From positions 26,211 to 90,210 of the forward strand of contig NW_023361979.1 of NCBI RefSeq assembly GCF_001411555.2: a stretch of DNA of 64,000 nucleotides, written 5' to 3'. The translations under genes were made by a program, and so were the position numbers. Under the pieces are notes generated by a model, which saw only the letters and a list, made by a program, of their open reading frames with translations, did no database searches and was not told the origin of the DNA. The stretch's first letter is position 1. Each line of letters begins with the position of its first letter. This stretch comes from Juglans regia. Taxonomy: Eukaryota; Streptophyta; Magnoliopsida; Fagales; Juglandaceae. This document shows positions 23,119-34,889 of this stretch, one piece after another.

Positions 23119-24050
23119 CTATTTCACATTGGCACTGAAAACCGTTGCAATTTTCTCTCTATTTAGCTGTTGGCCTGAAGCAACTTCATACTGCTTTAAC
23201 AAAGCTTGCAATCTTACATTTGTATCCACATTTACAGCACAAAAAATCAAGCTATCATATGCAAATAGTAGATGATTTAGCTTAGGGGCCCCACGACAAA
23301 TCTGTATTCCAGGAACAGACTTAGTTATTCCAGCCTCTCTCAATAGACTAATCAACCCATCAGTACACAGGAGAAAGAGATAAGGAGAAATAGGGTCTCC
23401 TTGCCTCAAACCTCTAGAAGGAACAATAAAACCAATAGGAGAGCCATTAATGGAGATAAAGCCTTTCTTTCCTTTCTTCTTCCTCTTTAAAAAATGTAAA
23501 ACTTCATAGGCCACGAGGATATTATCTGTGATGAGTCTTCCAGTTAAGAAAGAAGACTGAGAATCTGAGATCACCACTGGTAATACTTGCTTAATTCTAT
23601 TAGCAATAACCTTAGAAATTAGCTTATATATGACATTACATAAACTAATAGGTCTAAGGTCATTAATTGTTTGGGACACTTCTTCTTAAGAACTAGGGTA
23701 ATGAAAGTATGATTAATATCTTGAGGCATTTCACAATGATTCAAAGCATGTAAGACAACAACAGTGATGCAAGTACCTATGTCAGGCCAAAATTTCTGAA
23801 AGAAGAGAGGTGACATGCCATCAGGCCCTGGTGCTTTATTAGGATGCATCTCTTTCAAAGCGTGGAGAACTTCCACAGCTGTGTATGGTTTAATAAGGTC
23901 AGCATTCATCTCAGGTGAGACCTTCCTCTCCATTTTTTCAAGAATAACCTCCTGGTCTCGAGAACCTACATATGTAAACAAAAAAGTGAAGTGGTTAGCA
24001 ATTAATATGTCACAATCCTCCCTTTCCTGCCAGCAGCCCCCTGCATCCAT
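23119..24050 (-). pseudogene. LINE reverse transcriptase domain, inactivated
   Basis: Overlapping frames (23619-24050, 23119-23679) encode an RVT_1 domain: NKAPGPDGMSPLFFQ, LRPISLCNVIYKLISKVIANR, the GLRQGDPISPYLF loop and LNREKIATVF. Two defects remove catalysis. The active-site box reads FAYDS instead of FADDS (23250-23270), losing one catalytic Asp. About 60 residues are also missing between the GKKGF segment and the SINGSPIGF segment (near 23455), the part that normally carries the first catalytic Asp. Together with the frame break this RT cannot work. Confidence 0.9.
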
Positions 24051-24489
24051 TAGTTTTGATAAGTGATTCTTCTTCTTTCTTTAAGATGCTTTAGCATGGA
24101 AAATTTTTGTATTTTGGTCCCCTTAGCTAACCATAAAGCTCTTGATCTTTGTTTCCACATATTCTCCTATCTATCCATCCATTTCTGAGCCTCATCTGTA
24201 GCTCTAACAATCTCCCTAGTATTTAAAGTTGGTGGGTCTTTATTTTGTGCCAGAGAGAGTTTGAGCCTTGCCTCTTTTAGCTTGACTTGGACCTTGCCAA
24301 ATCTGGACTTATTCCACCTTTGTAACTTATTGCTACAGCCAAAAATGCAATCCATAACACCTGCATGCCACCTGAAGAGGCAATAGTGAGCCACTCATGT
24401 TGGAACTATTATTGAACATTCCACTTTTTCAAGCCACATTGCCTCAAATCTGAAAGGTTTAGAACCTCCCCCTCTTGACTGTGCACCTT

Positions 24490-25185
24490 CTAACTCAATT
24501 CATAAAGAGAGATGATCAGAATAAGAGATAGAACCATAGGTGAGTGAGGCTCTATTAAATAGATTACACCAAGAATTGTTACCAAGGAACCTATCCAGCT
24601 TCTCAAAGACCTGAGCCACATCTTGTCTTCCATTGCACCAAGTATATTTTGGACCATGGAATCCAAGGTCCCTTAACTCATAGTCTAGAAACATGTGTTG
24701 AAAGTCAAGCATTTGCGATTGTGGTCAATCTCTTCCCCCCCATTTCTCCTGTACTGTTAAAATCTCATTGAAGTCCCCATACACTAGCCAAGCCTCCTCA
24801 GGATTCCTCTTCAAACTTCTTAACAAATTCCAAGTATCCATTCATCTTGTAGTATTAGGTTGGCCATAGATACATGTCAAATACCAATTGCTTGAATCTT
24901 CACTTACCATAGCATCAAAATGTGAGGCTAAGTAAGTCAGAATGGACAATGGCACTTCCCTTTTCCATAATAATGCAAGGCCCCCACCTCTACCCACAAT
25001 ATCAACTGTTAAGCAACAATTAAAATTTAATCTAACTCTACAAAATTCCATTTGTGCAACAATAAGTTTTGTCTCTTGCAAGAAGAAAACATAAGGATCT
25101 TCTTTTCTGATTAGATCAGAAAGAGTACGAATACCATGAGGGTTCCTAAGCCCTCGTTTATTCCAACTTAGGATCTTTATTGAGC
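24490..25185 (-). pseudogene. LINE endonuclease (AP-endonuclease-like) domain
   Basis: Minus-strand pieces give the start of L1 ORF2: ILSWNKRGLRNPHGIRTLSD (near 25185), the QETK motif (25081) carrying the metal-binding Glu, the GRGGGLALLW strand, IYGQPN, then LRDLGFHGPKYTWCN and a final SDH motif (near 24510). This is the exonuclease-endonuclease-phosphatase fold that nicks target DNA for target-primed reverse transcription. Frame breaks near 24840 and 24720 make it a pseudogene. Confidence 0.88.
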
Positions 25186-25704
25186 TCGGTGAGGCTGTGC
25201 ACCAACCACCACCGAAACCTGTGGAATGGGTTCCTCATTCCCATCATGGAGTTTAGCTTTGCTTTTAATTCTTTTAGGAGCTTTAGCTACTTCCAAAGCA
25301 TCAACAATACCATGATGTCTCTTGGGCCTCCCATGATCACTTATAGATAAGGAATGGTGCACCTGGGACTTTGAGTTCTCCTCTATTTACGAATAGTACT
25401 AGAGGTAGATAGGTTCTCTTCTTCTACATTCAAAACATCCTTCCCACCATAAGAACAATAGCCTCCCCTATCGAATTGACACAATTACCCCTCTGTTGAT
25501 CAGTTTCAATGATGTGCCTCGTACCATCCACAGCAGTTACAATTTCCACCTTTTCCTGTTGTTGAACAGTTACCACGCTATGCCCTGTACCATCTGCATC
25601 AGTTACAATTTCCACCTTATCACTTGAGAACTGGCTAGATAACCTTTGGCCTGTAATTATCTCTCCATTACATACCGTCGGTAACGGAATCTGATGATCA
25701 TTAT
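25186..25704 (-). pseudogene. LINE ORF1 C-terminal part / ORF1-ORF2 junction
   Basis: Frames at 25430-25615 and 25177-25362 are short, Gln/Glu- and Lys-rich and have no catalytic motif. Their place between zinc knuckle and endonuclease identifies them as the ORF1 tail. A VTxxxGTxHxVxT repeat occurs twice (25500-25620). The solo LTR interrupts the tail at 25705. Confidence 0.55.
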
Positions 25705-28261
25705 TGTGACAGCCCGCTAGAAATTCATTGGTGGAATTTCTATTGACTTTAGGAATCTCGTAAAAATCCCATAAGTTTTTACGAATCGACCAATCGCATA
25801 TAGTCTGTCAACATAGTCAGTGTTATCACTCACTATAGTGCTAGAAATTTGAGTTTTATTTATTTGAGATAGTTAGAAGTGTCAGATTGCATTATGGTCT
25901 AGGCCATTAGACTCAGTGGATTATTTAGGATTTTATGGCACAATAGCCTATTTTCATAATTCCGGACGAAACGTCTGTTGGAAATTGTGAATTGATTTTT
26001 ATGGGCACTTTGAGGTTGAATTTCGGTAAAATATTTTCAGTATAGGATAATATGAATATTTAGGAATTTTTAGTGCTAAGTTTATAATTCACTTTTTCGA
26101 AGTGAATAGTAACCTCGGTAAGCACACCAACTGCAGTGTTTCAAAATCACAGTGTGGAATGTCCAAATTAGATTAGAGAAGTTTTATTTGGACACTTGGC
26201 AAGATCTTAGCCACACTTAGTGAATAATTTTAGACACTTGGCACCATAAGGAACGTTTGTTGGATTTGAAGGAATCAAGGTGTAAGATCATGTCACTTAA
26301 GCAAAACTTTGTTTCATCTACTCAACCAATTGGTGGCAGACCGAAAAAGGTTTCAATCCTAGTGAAACCCTAAATGGTGGGAATCCAATTGAAAGCCCAA
26401 AAGCTTTGTTGAAATCGAAACCCTAAACGGTTTTCCCAAAACCCTAAAGTTGGCCTCTAAACCCTTTCTAATCCGATTTCTAGCATTGTGTTTAATCACT
26501 TGATTAAATCACTTCCACATGCTATTAATCCTTCAAATTTGTGTTTGAACATCATTATCCAACCTTGCTAACCTTGAAAAATTGATTGGACCAAGTGATA
26601 TTGGATTTGGGCTTGATAGCAACCCAAACCCTCTTTAAACCCCAAAATTTAGGCCCATTCGGTTTAGGCCCATTAAGGCCCACGAATGTGGTCACCATAG
26701 GATTGCTTCATGGCTAAGTTTTGTACCCCCACTTTGCTGGCCAGATATTTACAAGAAGGGCCTAGAAGGTTCTTGAAAGACAAAGCTAGAGGGCCACCTC
26801 ACTCTTTCACTCTCACACTCCACCTTGAGAAAAGATCTTGGTCTGATTTTTATGAGAAGAAAAGGCCAACACTCAACCATTCCTTCAGTCCTATCACTTC
26901 CCATAACTTGTGTAAGAGGCTCTTCAGTCCACTTCCCACGAAAAAGCAACTCTCCTTTACACTTTTCCTTCATAGAACACAAAAGGCACTCTCGGACAGT
27001 TTTTCTTACCTCTTTTGAATGCCTGTTTCGAAGCTTTTGTAAGTGTTTCCTCACAACGTTTCCTTCATTAAAGTTGTTTATTTTGGAGTCTAGTTTACGT
27101 GGATATCTTATTTGTTCCATTTGGAGATCATTTGATTGGTAAAAAGTTGTTTAGAACCCATAAAGGTCATTCTGGGCGATAAACTGGAGAGTGTGTTATA
27201 TTTTGGAGTTTTTGACCAAGCTAATGAATAGTTCTTGGTCCGAAATTTTTATGGAGTACTGTTAACATGTGTATATGATTATTGGTTGAGGATTTGTTGC
27301 ATGATTAAAAGTTTTGGTGAAATATTTTCTTAGCTCTAGAAACTTAGAAACTGGAAGAGGAAAAACAGTTTCTGTTTTGAGAAAGTTTAAATCTTTTATG
27401 GTTTAATCTTATTCCAATGGCTTTGATATTTTTATTGGAAGATACTAAGCATCTTATATACATTTTACAATGTTATTTTGAAGATATTTGATGTTAGTTT
27501 CGAACATATGAAATTTTATGCAAGGAGATATTCGGTTAGGCCAAAGTGATGATGTTCTTGGCTAAATTTATGTTTTGGTTGATGTTTACCCATGTGATCT
27601 TGAGTTTGAAGCTTGGATCTGTTTTAGAACATCTTTTTAAACCATGTGATATTTTGGTTTGAAGATCACATCTTTATAAGTTGGAAACAAATTCTATTTT
27701 GAACTTAGAAGAAAAACCAAAAAGTTCAAGTATGGTTTTAGTGATTTTGATGACTTTTGTTCATGATTCAAAACATGATTATTCTTAGGAATATGTTATG
27801 AGTATAGTAGAAGAAAAATTTTGGTTTAATCATGAGTTTTGAAATTTGAAAGAATTACAACAAAATCAAGGGAAATAGCCTTGTAAGTTTCGGACCTATA
27901 GAGTTTTAATGGTTGTATTTAGTTTTAATTTTTTTTGAATTGATATTTGAGTTTAGGACAAAATTTACATAAGGTATGTAAATTTTGGTGATTTTTGAAG
28001 ATATGATGCAAAATCTTTAAGTTAGGGGTAAAATGGTCATTTTTCCACATGTGGAGGGTAAAATGGTAATTTTACTCTAAGTTGATATTTTTCCATATTC
28101 CTAATTGTTAGTGATTAAGTTCTAATTTTTAGAAATCACTACTTTCAGTTTCCCGTGATCGCACTTGAGTTTTGTCTCGAAGCGCGAAGATCGAGGTAAG
28201 TTAGCTTTTAACTTACTATCAATTTAATGTGTATGTGTGATAAGTAAGGGAACTAAATTGT

Positions 28262-28690
28262 ATGTATGCATGTTATCATATGTGCCATGCCAAGTCATTA
28301 CATATTTATCTGTTACACAGAATTTATTCTGTCATGAATTATTCATCTGTTACACAAGATATTCTGTCACGTATTGCTATACATTGTTATACATTGCAAG
28401 TATGTCATGGTAAGTTAAGTATGCCATATGTTACATGTATTTCATGTCATATAATATTCACTGTCACATATTACGCCATGTTAAGAAATGTTGTCTGTTA
28501 CATGGTATGCTATGTTACGAAATGTTATCTGTTACATGTATGCCATGTTATGAAATGTTCTCTGTTACATTTATGTCTCGAAGTATGTCATGTATGTCGT
28601 CTTAGTTCATGTCACGTTATGCTACGTTAGAACTTCTGTCTTTTATGTCACGTTCATGTTACGTCACGTTACGAAATGTCATTTATGCCA
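28262..28690 (+). repeat. Low-complexity CATGTTA/TGTTACA tract, first block
   Basis: A run of near-repeats of TCTGTTACATGTATGCCATG and GTTACGTCACGTT with no fixed period. Codon-like readings (Cys/His/Met/Val-rich) are an artefact of the repeat. The matching tract is at 62395-62825. Confidence 0.7.
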
Positions 28691-28879
28691 GTTAAGTTAT
28701 TCATGTCAATCACGACCCTAAGCGCTAGGATGGGGTAATATCCTAGTGGAACTCCTTTGTTCACGCTGGAGTGTCTAAATAGGTGTGAAATTCCCTGGGT
28801 TGACGAAGTACAGTCAACAGGTTGCGAATGGGCCTAATTAGCTGGTCACCGGAGCGCGCCAGGCACTAACGCCAATGGT

Positions 28880-29080
28880 GCCACACATTATGTTACGTGT
28901 GTCCACAGCAAGTGTGGCACAAACAAATAAGTCATGGGGCCACAACAACTGTGGAGCATACACTACGTGAGACACAGCAATTGTGACACGTAGAATACGT
29001 GGGGCCACAACAACTGTGGAGTACGTATTAACGCACTCACAGCTGGTATAGACACCTGTGATGTGATGCGGTAATCGGCA
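28880..29080 (+). repeat. GGGGCCACAACAACTGTGGA tandem-like repeats
   Basis: Imperfect units built on ACAACTGTGGAG / ACAGCAAGTGTGGC recur at 30-60 bp spacing. Each unit contains a small inverted repeat (CCACAACAACTGTGG). The partner LTR has one extra unit near 63055-63090, so the array changes length. Confidence 0.65.
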
Positions 29081-29164
29081 GGGACACACGGCTCAAGGGG
29101 ACCTGTGTAGCACCCATATGGTCACGTTAATGATTAAGTCTATTGAATAAGATTCCAAGTTCAA

Positions 29165-29480
29165 GTCATGTTTCACGTTATGTTATGTTCAAGTTTACGT
29201 TCACGCAATCATGGTAATCCCATGAGACAAGAATATGTTTCAAGTTCATGTTATGTTATGTTCATGTTCACGTTATATTCCAAGTTCACATTTATGTTAT
29301 GTCTTGCTCTGGTTCAAGTTATGTTCAAGTTCATGTTCAAATTATGCATGTTCACGTTCATGCTATGTTTCAAGTCCACGTTATGTTTCAAGTTCACGTT
29401 CATGCTAAGCTTCAGTTTCAGTTTAAGTTATGCCAGTTATGTCATGTTGTATGTCAAGTTATGCTATGATTACTTATGAT
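29165..29480 (+). repeat. Low-complexity TTCAAGTTCACGTT tract, second block
   Basis: Repeats of ATGTTCAAGTTCATGTTATG with 10-20 bp spacing. The copy at 63310-63640 has an expanded version. Confidence 0.7.
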
Positions 29481-30289
29481 TTGATTATGCATTCATGCTT
29501 TTACTGCCATGCATGCATCATTAACCTGTGTGGAAGTTTCTTGTTAACTTGCTGAGATTTGTAATCAAATCTCACTATGGTAGTCCCAACTACCATTCCC
29601 CCCGAATGGTAGATTTTATTACAGGATCTGAAGGAGAATCGAGAATCGACCATCTGGAAACGATCGATTAAGCGATGGTGCGACGTAGATGGTAGTACAG
29701 TAGTTACCTCAGGTTATTACTTGTATTTGTGGAGTTCAATCTCCAGCACTCTTTTGATCACAACCATATGGACTATTATTGTGATCTCAGTTGTTTAGTA
29801 CGTCATTATGAATGAAGTATGTTTTAAGTATTTGAGATATTTCGGTTTGGTGCATAGTATTGCTAAAAAGAAAAATTATCCGCTGCGAATATTGCATAAT
29901 GCTAGATGCATGTTAGGAATATTGCATCTTATATGTCATGAACGGGGGCAGGTAACCTTGTGTTGCATGTCTCGACGCTTCAAATGTCCGTCCGATCCCA
30001 AGCGGAATTTCGAGGTGTCACAATTATCACAATTTGATATATGTGCCCCAATAGCCTCCTTTCCAACGTAATCCTCAATAACTGCTTCTTTCCGATTACC
30101 TAGAGAGTCGCTGGCGGCTTGACCTGTAACCTGACCCATCGGAGGTCTGCTACCTCCCTGGTTAATCTACTGACTATGTATAGGACCTCCATAATCACCA
30201 AAATTGCTTGCACGTAGTCAAGGACCATTTGGAAAATCAGAAACAGAGAACTTTTCCATCAATGGCTACCATTGATTACATTCCTTATG

Positions 30290-30949
30290 ACTATGGCCAA
30301 GGGTGCCATAGATGTGGAAAAAATTTAGGAGGCGTTCATAAGAGAAGCAAACCCAAAAGGGATTAGATCAGCCCATACAAACCTTATTACCACGTAGCAA
30401 TGGTTTAGTAACATCCAACTTAACTCTAATGCGCAGGTGCTCCCCCCAGGCTAGTTAAGCCTTCTCCAAATCAACCTCCACCACCCTACCAACTTCCTTC
30501 CCTACTGTGTTTCCCATCTTCCAGTTCCTAGCCGTAATGGGAAGATCGCGAATTCGAACCCAGAAGAGTGCTTTAGGAAACAACACTTGATCTACTTGTT
30601 GTAGCCCTTCAACCTCACTTCTGAGAACCAAGTGTTTATCGAATGCCCAAGCTCCCTCTCTGATAACACGTTCTTTATCCTATGGATCATCAAACTCAAC
30701 AATGAACAAATTAGCACTGACATCCCAAATGGAAACAGGCTTACCAGGATGCCATAGACGCTTCATAGTACTCTTAAACGCCACCTTGGTAAAGTGTTTA
30801 ACAATGAACAGTTTAAACAACAAACACTTCTCCCTTCTTCCTAGAGCACCATCAAGAGACGCTTTGTCCACCACTGTAACATCCTCTTCCTGCTCAGTCA
30901 AGGACAGTTGTTCACACATCTTCTCTTGATTAACCTCCATAGCATTCAC
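30290..30949 (-). pseudogene. LINE ORF1: DUF4283 and degenerate zinc knuckle
   Basis: The minus strand opens with MNAMEVNQEKMCEQLSLTEQ and continues through a DUF4283-like fold (CLLFKLFIVKHF, ANLFIVEFDDP). Further on, near 30290-30330, is the knuckle that normally reads CxxCGxxGHxxxxC; here it is FFHIYGTLGHSHKEC, with the first two Cys lost. ORF1 proteins coat LINE RNA. The 5' leader back to 31035 is only about 90 bp. The segment 30028-30290 continues toward the nested LTR without a clear domain. Confidence 0.8.
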
Positions 30950-31048
30950 ACACTAAGATGAAAGGGAAGCCCGAGATTCAACCCTGCAGGAAGCAGGTAG
31001 GGAACCTCTACTCAAGGAGGCCCTCGAGAGGATATAGAGTGATTGTGT

Positions 31049-31520
31049 GTTGAAGAGAGGTAAGGATTTGTTTATTTTTATTGTGATTTTTGTTATTGTG
31101 TTTATTTAGATTTGTTCTTTCGTAAGGAATATTGTTATTGTTTTTTTAACTAACTAGTATTGTGTTTATTTTGAAGGAATATTTGTTGGAGTTTGTTAAA
31201 GGTTGTAATTTATGAAGGGAATTTGTGATTTTAGCTTGATATATTTCTAAACTTGATTGTGTGTTGATATATACTAGATATTATGATTTTTGTGATTATA
31301 TTGAAATTTCTTGGAATCTATTGTGATTATTTTGTAAATTTTGTGAATATATTATGATTTTTTGTGAATATATTGTGAATTTTGTAAACGTATTGTGAAT
31401 TTTGTGAATATATTGTGATTTTTTGTGAATTTTGTCAATATATTGTGATTATATTGTGAATATATTGTGATTTGTGATTATTGTGATTATATTGTGTTTA
31501 TGTGATAATTTATTTTTTGA
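31049..31520. repeat. AT-rich TTGTGAATATATTGTGATT repeats
   Basis: After the LINE, about 200 bp (31310-31510) consists of irregular copies of TTGTGAATATATTGTGATTT. The rest is T-rich with no gene. Confidence 0.65.
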
Positions 31521-32520
31521 TAGCAAATCTAAAGAATGCATAATTAAATGATAGGAAATAATAAGATACTAAAATTAAAAAAGATAATTTTATGTATAAT
31601 ATATACGAGATTAAACAAATACAAATATATAACTAATATGATATTAAACAATACACATAAGTAATTAATAATATATACTAAGTTTAAAGCAAATAACTAA
31701 TCTTTATGATTAAAACAATACTAAGTTTGAATAAATAACTAGTTAATTTCAAATAACTTAAAATTATTCAAATAATTATATCTAACAAATAACTAATAAC
31801 TTTAACTAACTAACTAAGTTTGAGACAAATAAATAATTAATTTCAAATAACTTTAAAATTATTCAAATAATTATATCTAACAAATAACTAATAACTTTAA
31901 TTTCAAATAATTCATATAACCAATTTCACATACTATACTTAGGACAAAGTATACTAAACTTCTTTCGAAACCTCAAAAAAGGACCAACAATAGATGCTTT
32001 CCTAAGGCTTCCAAAGAAGTTTAGTATGAATATACATTACTTATATGTTATAGTTTGTGTTATAACTTATGTATGTGACATTGCATGAATAACCTTATAC
32101 CTGTCTGGGAATTAGTGTATACTCAAGAGTTCACTAATTCCTAAATCGTCTAGTGTTGACAGTTTGAGATTATATTATTTATATTGTACATTTTCGTTAC
32201 TCTTTCTTTACACATTCAGGATGGAAATTTCGGTGTCTCCTTCATTTGTTCTTCGGGTATATTGTTCGTAGGGTGACAATCTCTCTTTGTGACCTTGTAT
32301 AGTTGGAGAATTATGGGGTGGTGCTGCCGAAATTTCTATTGACGTGGAGAATAGAAGAGTGACAAAACTTGTGTAATATGGATTATATAATCTCGAATGA
32401 GATAAGACCAACTACCTTTATCTAAAGAACATGGAAAATTGAAATATTGAATTGGAACATGTGATGCATGTGAAATTAGTTGTCATTATACTAATCCATA
32501 GGTTTTTTTAGAAATTGACA
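31521..32520. other. AT-rich stretch, probably 5' part of the CACTA element
   Basis: It holds a direct duplication of about 60 bp (AATTATTCAAATAATTATAT at about 31755 and 31857) and a 15-bp inverted repeat (31951-31965 with 32013-32027). No coding domain is seen. Because the transposase N-terminus follows directly, this is likely CACTA upstream sequence. I did not find a CACTAC terminus. Confidence 0.35.
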
Positions 32521-32529
32521 AAAATTAGA

Positions 32530-32714
32530 TGCGTCTTGGCGATAGACTCGGAAAAGACTTCGTTTTGTATGCATATAGAGTTAAAAACTTTATTGATTTT
32601 GCTTGGGCCTCTACTGATAGTTGCGATTACATTAAATGTCTATAACGAGGGTGCAAAAGGCTATGCACTATAGGACTGGATGAAGTAGAAAGTCATATAT
32701 TTATGAATGGTATG
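32530..32714 (+). pseudogene. CACTA TNP2-like transposase N-terminus (part 1)
   Basis: The frame reads through RLGKDFVLYAYRVKNFIDFA and ends EVESHIFMNGM before the retrotransposon inserts, then resumes at 40663. This is the Transpos_assoc pattern found at the start of En/Spm (CACTA) TNP2 transposases: a helix, a Cys-rich zinc site, then VxxHLxxxG and YxxWxxHGE. The zinc site is damaged (KCL, stop, RGCK in place of CPCxxC). The protein would bind or cut CACTA ends; this copy is dead. Confidence 0.7.
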
Positions 32715-34857
32715 TGTGGCGCCCCCGACCCCCATGTAAGGAAACACAGGAATCGAGATGCTGGGATGATGACAACACGGTTACGCATCCCAACGAAAGT
32801 GCCAAGTGTGTATACATGCGACAATGTACAATAACAGCATAGCGGATAATTAAGTCTACTAAGTACCAGAATTTAAAAACAATCTAAACATCAGTAAGGT
32901 TTAAAAAGTAGTTATACAGTCATCCAAAATTAAAATACAATACAGTAAAATAAAATAACAAAGCCAGTGATCCCAGATCACTCCTCGGGCGGAGCTGACT
33001 CCTCAGGCTCACCCTCATCTACATCTACATCTACATCAAAATCTGCGTTACCACAAAATGGTACCGCAGGTAAGTATAACCCAAATAATTCTTAGGAATA
33101 AAATGCATTTAATGCAACCAACATGCATGCATATGAAGAAATATGCATTTTCCTCAAAACATCATTTTCCCCGAAAATGATTATTTTCCAACACATGCCA
33201 AAATCCCATTTGGCCCAAAATATCCGTAAAACATTTTCCCAGAAAATGATTTACACAAAATCCAACACACTATTTTCCCAGAAAATAGCCAATTAATCCG
33301 TTATTACCCTATGCACCATGGCCTCCCCTAGGGACCATCCGCACGTCCTGGCTTCGTAGCGATACCCAGTTCCGCGCCCAGCGCATTCATGGCCAGACAA
33401 CCTCTAGTCCCCGCCAGTAGTAGGACCACGGAGTCGGCACGAATCTCTCGTCCGATCCCATTGTCGCCCGGCGACAATCCAGAGGACGTTACTCAATATA
33501 TTCCGCTCTTGAGTAACCAAAGGAGCTCGACCGAGATAATGCCCCATCTCGGCTTGGAGTCGTGATACACATGCACCCAAATTCCATTCTCACATGAAAA
33601 CCCAGTTTTCATAAACACATGAACATGAATGCAATACACGAAAACCCAGTTTCCTTTACAAACATGATCATGCGTGCAAAATGTGATGTACATGAACCAC
33701 ACCATATCCAAACCAACAATTACCAACCCAATCAATTACATAAATAAGTCCAATCACCAATCCATCCGACCCCCGTACTCCTCAGACTCAGTCCGACAAA
33801 ACCAATCAACAGTTCAAATACAGTGTAATTGTGTTAGTGTAAAAATATATTAAATTCACAAGAATTCTTTGGAAAATACTTACAGTGCTATATAGTAATT
33901 TTTGGAGGATCACGACGCTGCAAGAAGTGGAAAAACAGCTGCAGAACAGTGTAAAATACATTGTGGCCGTGGGTCACATATACCCACTTTTCAACGGAGG
34001 CAAACGAAGACCCAAAAATGATAGGGTAGGGCCTAGGGAGGTCGGTGAAGCTAGTGGTGGTGAAGGTTGGCCGTGGGTGGCGGCGCAATAGGCGGTGGAA
34101 GACCAAAAGTACCCAAAAAAGGAAATGGAGTTGGATTTACTTCACCGGTGACGGATCGGAGGTGGGGTTGAGTCCAATGGGTTGCCAAGAGGTCGAGGAT
34201 GAAGTGGTGTGAAGATGGTGGCCAATGATGGTGCGACGGCGGCGCAGAGGCAAAAAGAATGCCGCGGCTTCAATGGGCTCGTGGTGGCTAACGGCGGCGT
34301 GAATGGAGATGAGGTTGGTGGGGAAGGGTCGCTGACGGCTGGGGAAGCTAATGGGCTGGGTGGTGTCGATCACCGCCGGCTCATGGCGGCACTGGGTGGT
34401 GATGAAACGAAAGGACGGAGAGAGGGAGGGGAAGCCGTTCGCGTGGGAGAAGGAAACTGAAGGAGAAATAAGGAAGAAAAGAAAAGAAAGAGAAAAGAAA
34501 ATGAGGAAAGAAAAAATAGAGGGAAAAGAAATGAGGTCCAATCCTCATAACTTGGGTCACAAAAATGATCCAACTGAAACGATTTCAAAACCACAAGTTA
34601 AATAAAATAATTTAAACGTAATGGTAAAGTCAAATTGAAATAATTAAATCCCACAGTAATTAATTAAATATGAAAAGCAATTTAAATGCATGACAATAAA
34701 TAAATATTAAGAAAGCACATAAAAATAATTTTTACCAAATTAAAATCATGAAAATAAACTCACTAAAAATCCAACCAATTTTAAAATAAGAGAATAAATT
34801 TTTGAATAAATAAAAATAATCCTTCAGTAAAAATACACTAAAATACGGGGTGTTACA
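32715..34857 (-). repeat. 3' LTR of the full-length element
   Basis: 2143 bp, from TGTGGCGCC to GGGGTGTTACA on the plus strand. It has one copy of a ~55-bp unit (ATACCCAGTTCCGCGCCCAG) where the 5' LTR and the solo LTR at 50248 have two. The purine-rich block at 34200-34530 gives false Phe/Ser/Pro-rich frames. Confidence 0.93.
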
Positions 34858-34870
34858 TCCTCCCCCCCTT
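34858..34870 (-). promoter_or_regulatory. Polypurine tract
   Basis: The minus strand reads AAGGGGGGGAGGA directly before the 3' LTR start, the expected plus-strand DNA primer site. Confidence 0.85.
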
Positions 34871-34889
34871 AAATAAAATTTCGTCCTCG

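Larger units (their letters stand above)
25705..30022 (+). mobile_element. Solo LTR (4.3 kb) with ATTAT target duplication
   Basis: It starts TGTGACAGCCCGCTAG, ends CGAGGTGTCACA, and is flanked by ATTAT at 25700-25704 and 30023-30027, inside the LINE. A second copy starts at 59796. The last third contains unusual low-complexity ATGTTA/CACGTT tracts and a GGGGCCACAACAACTGTGGA repeat. Small frames such as 26710-27142 are shared by both copies but lack any recognisable domain, so no gene is called. Confidence 0.93.
21151..31035 (-). mobile_element. L1-type LINE retrotransposon, near full length, dead
   Basis: The element is bounded by the 13-bp duplication AGAGTGATTGTGT at 21138-21150 and 31036-31048. 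Its minus-strand 3' end is A-rich (AAAAACAAAAAAACAC), the expected LINE tail. Domain order on the minus strand is DUF4283, zinc knuckle, endonuclease, reverse transcriptase, zf-RVT and RNase H. Removing the solo LTR at 25705-30022 leaves about 5.6 kb, a normal plant L1 size, so the insertion was probably near full length. Many stops and frameshifts show it is inactive. Confidence 0.92.

Noticed and set aside
26710..27142. Frames shared between two LTR copies (26710-27142 and 60806-61216)
   Set aside because: Similarity is at DNA level on both strands equally, as for any LTR pair. No recognisable domain and no sign of codon-level constraint.
28262..28630. Cys/His/Met-rich frame resembling a small cysteine-rich protein (also 62364-62855)
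   Set aside because: Direct translation of the CATGTTA low-complexity tract; frames shift between the two LTR copies.
28880..29080. Possible CRISPR-like array of short spaced repeats
   Set aside because: Repeat units are imperfect, spacers irregular and contain the same words, there are no cas genes, and the genome is a plant's.
34137..34541. Phe/Ser-rich minus-strand frame with apparent membrane segment (also 39775-40341 and 51741-52230)
   Set aside because: All three are the complement of the same purine-rich tract in one LTR family; lengths and frames differ between copies.
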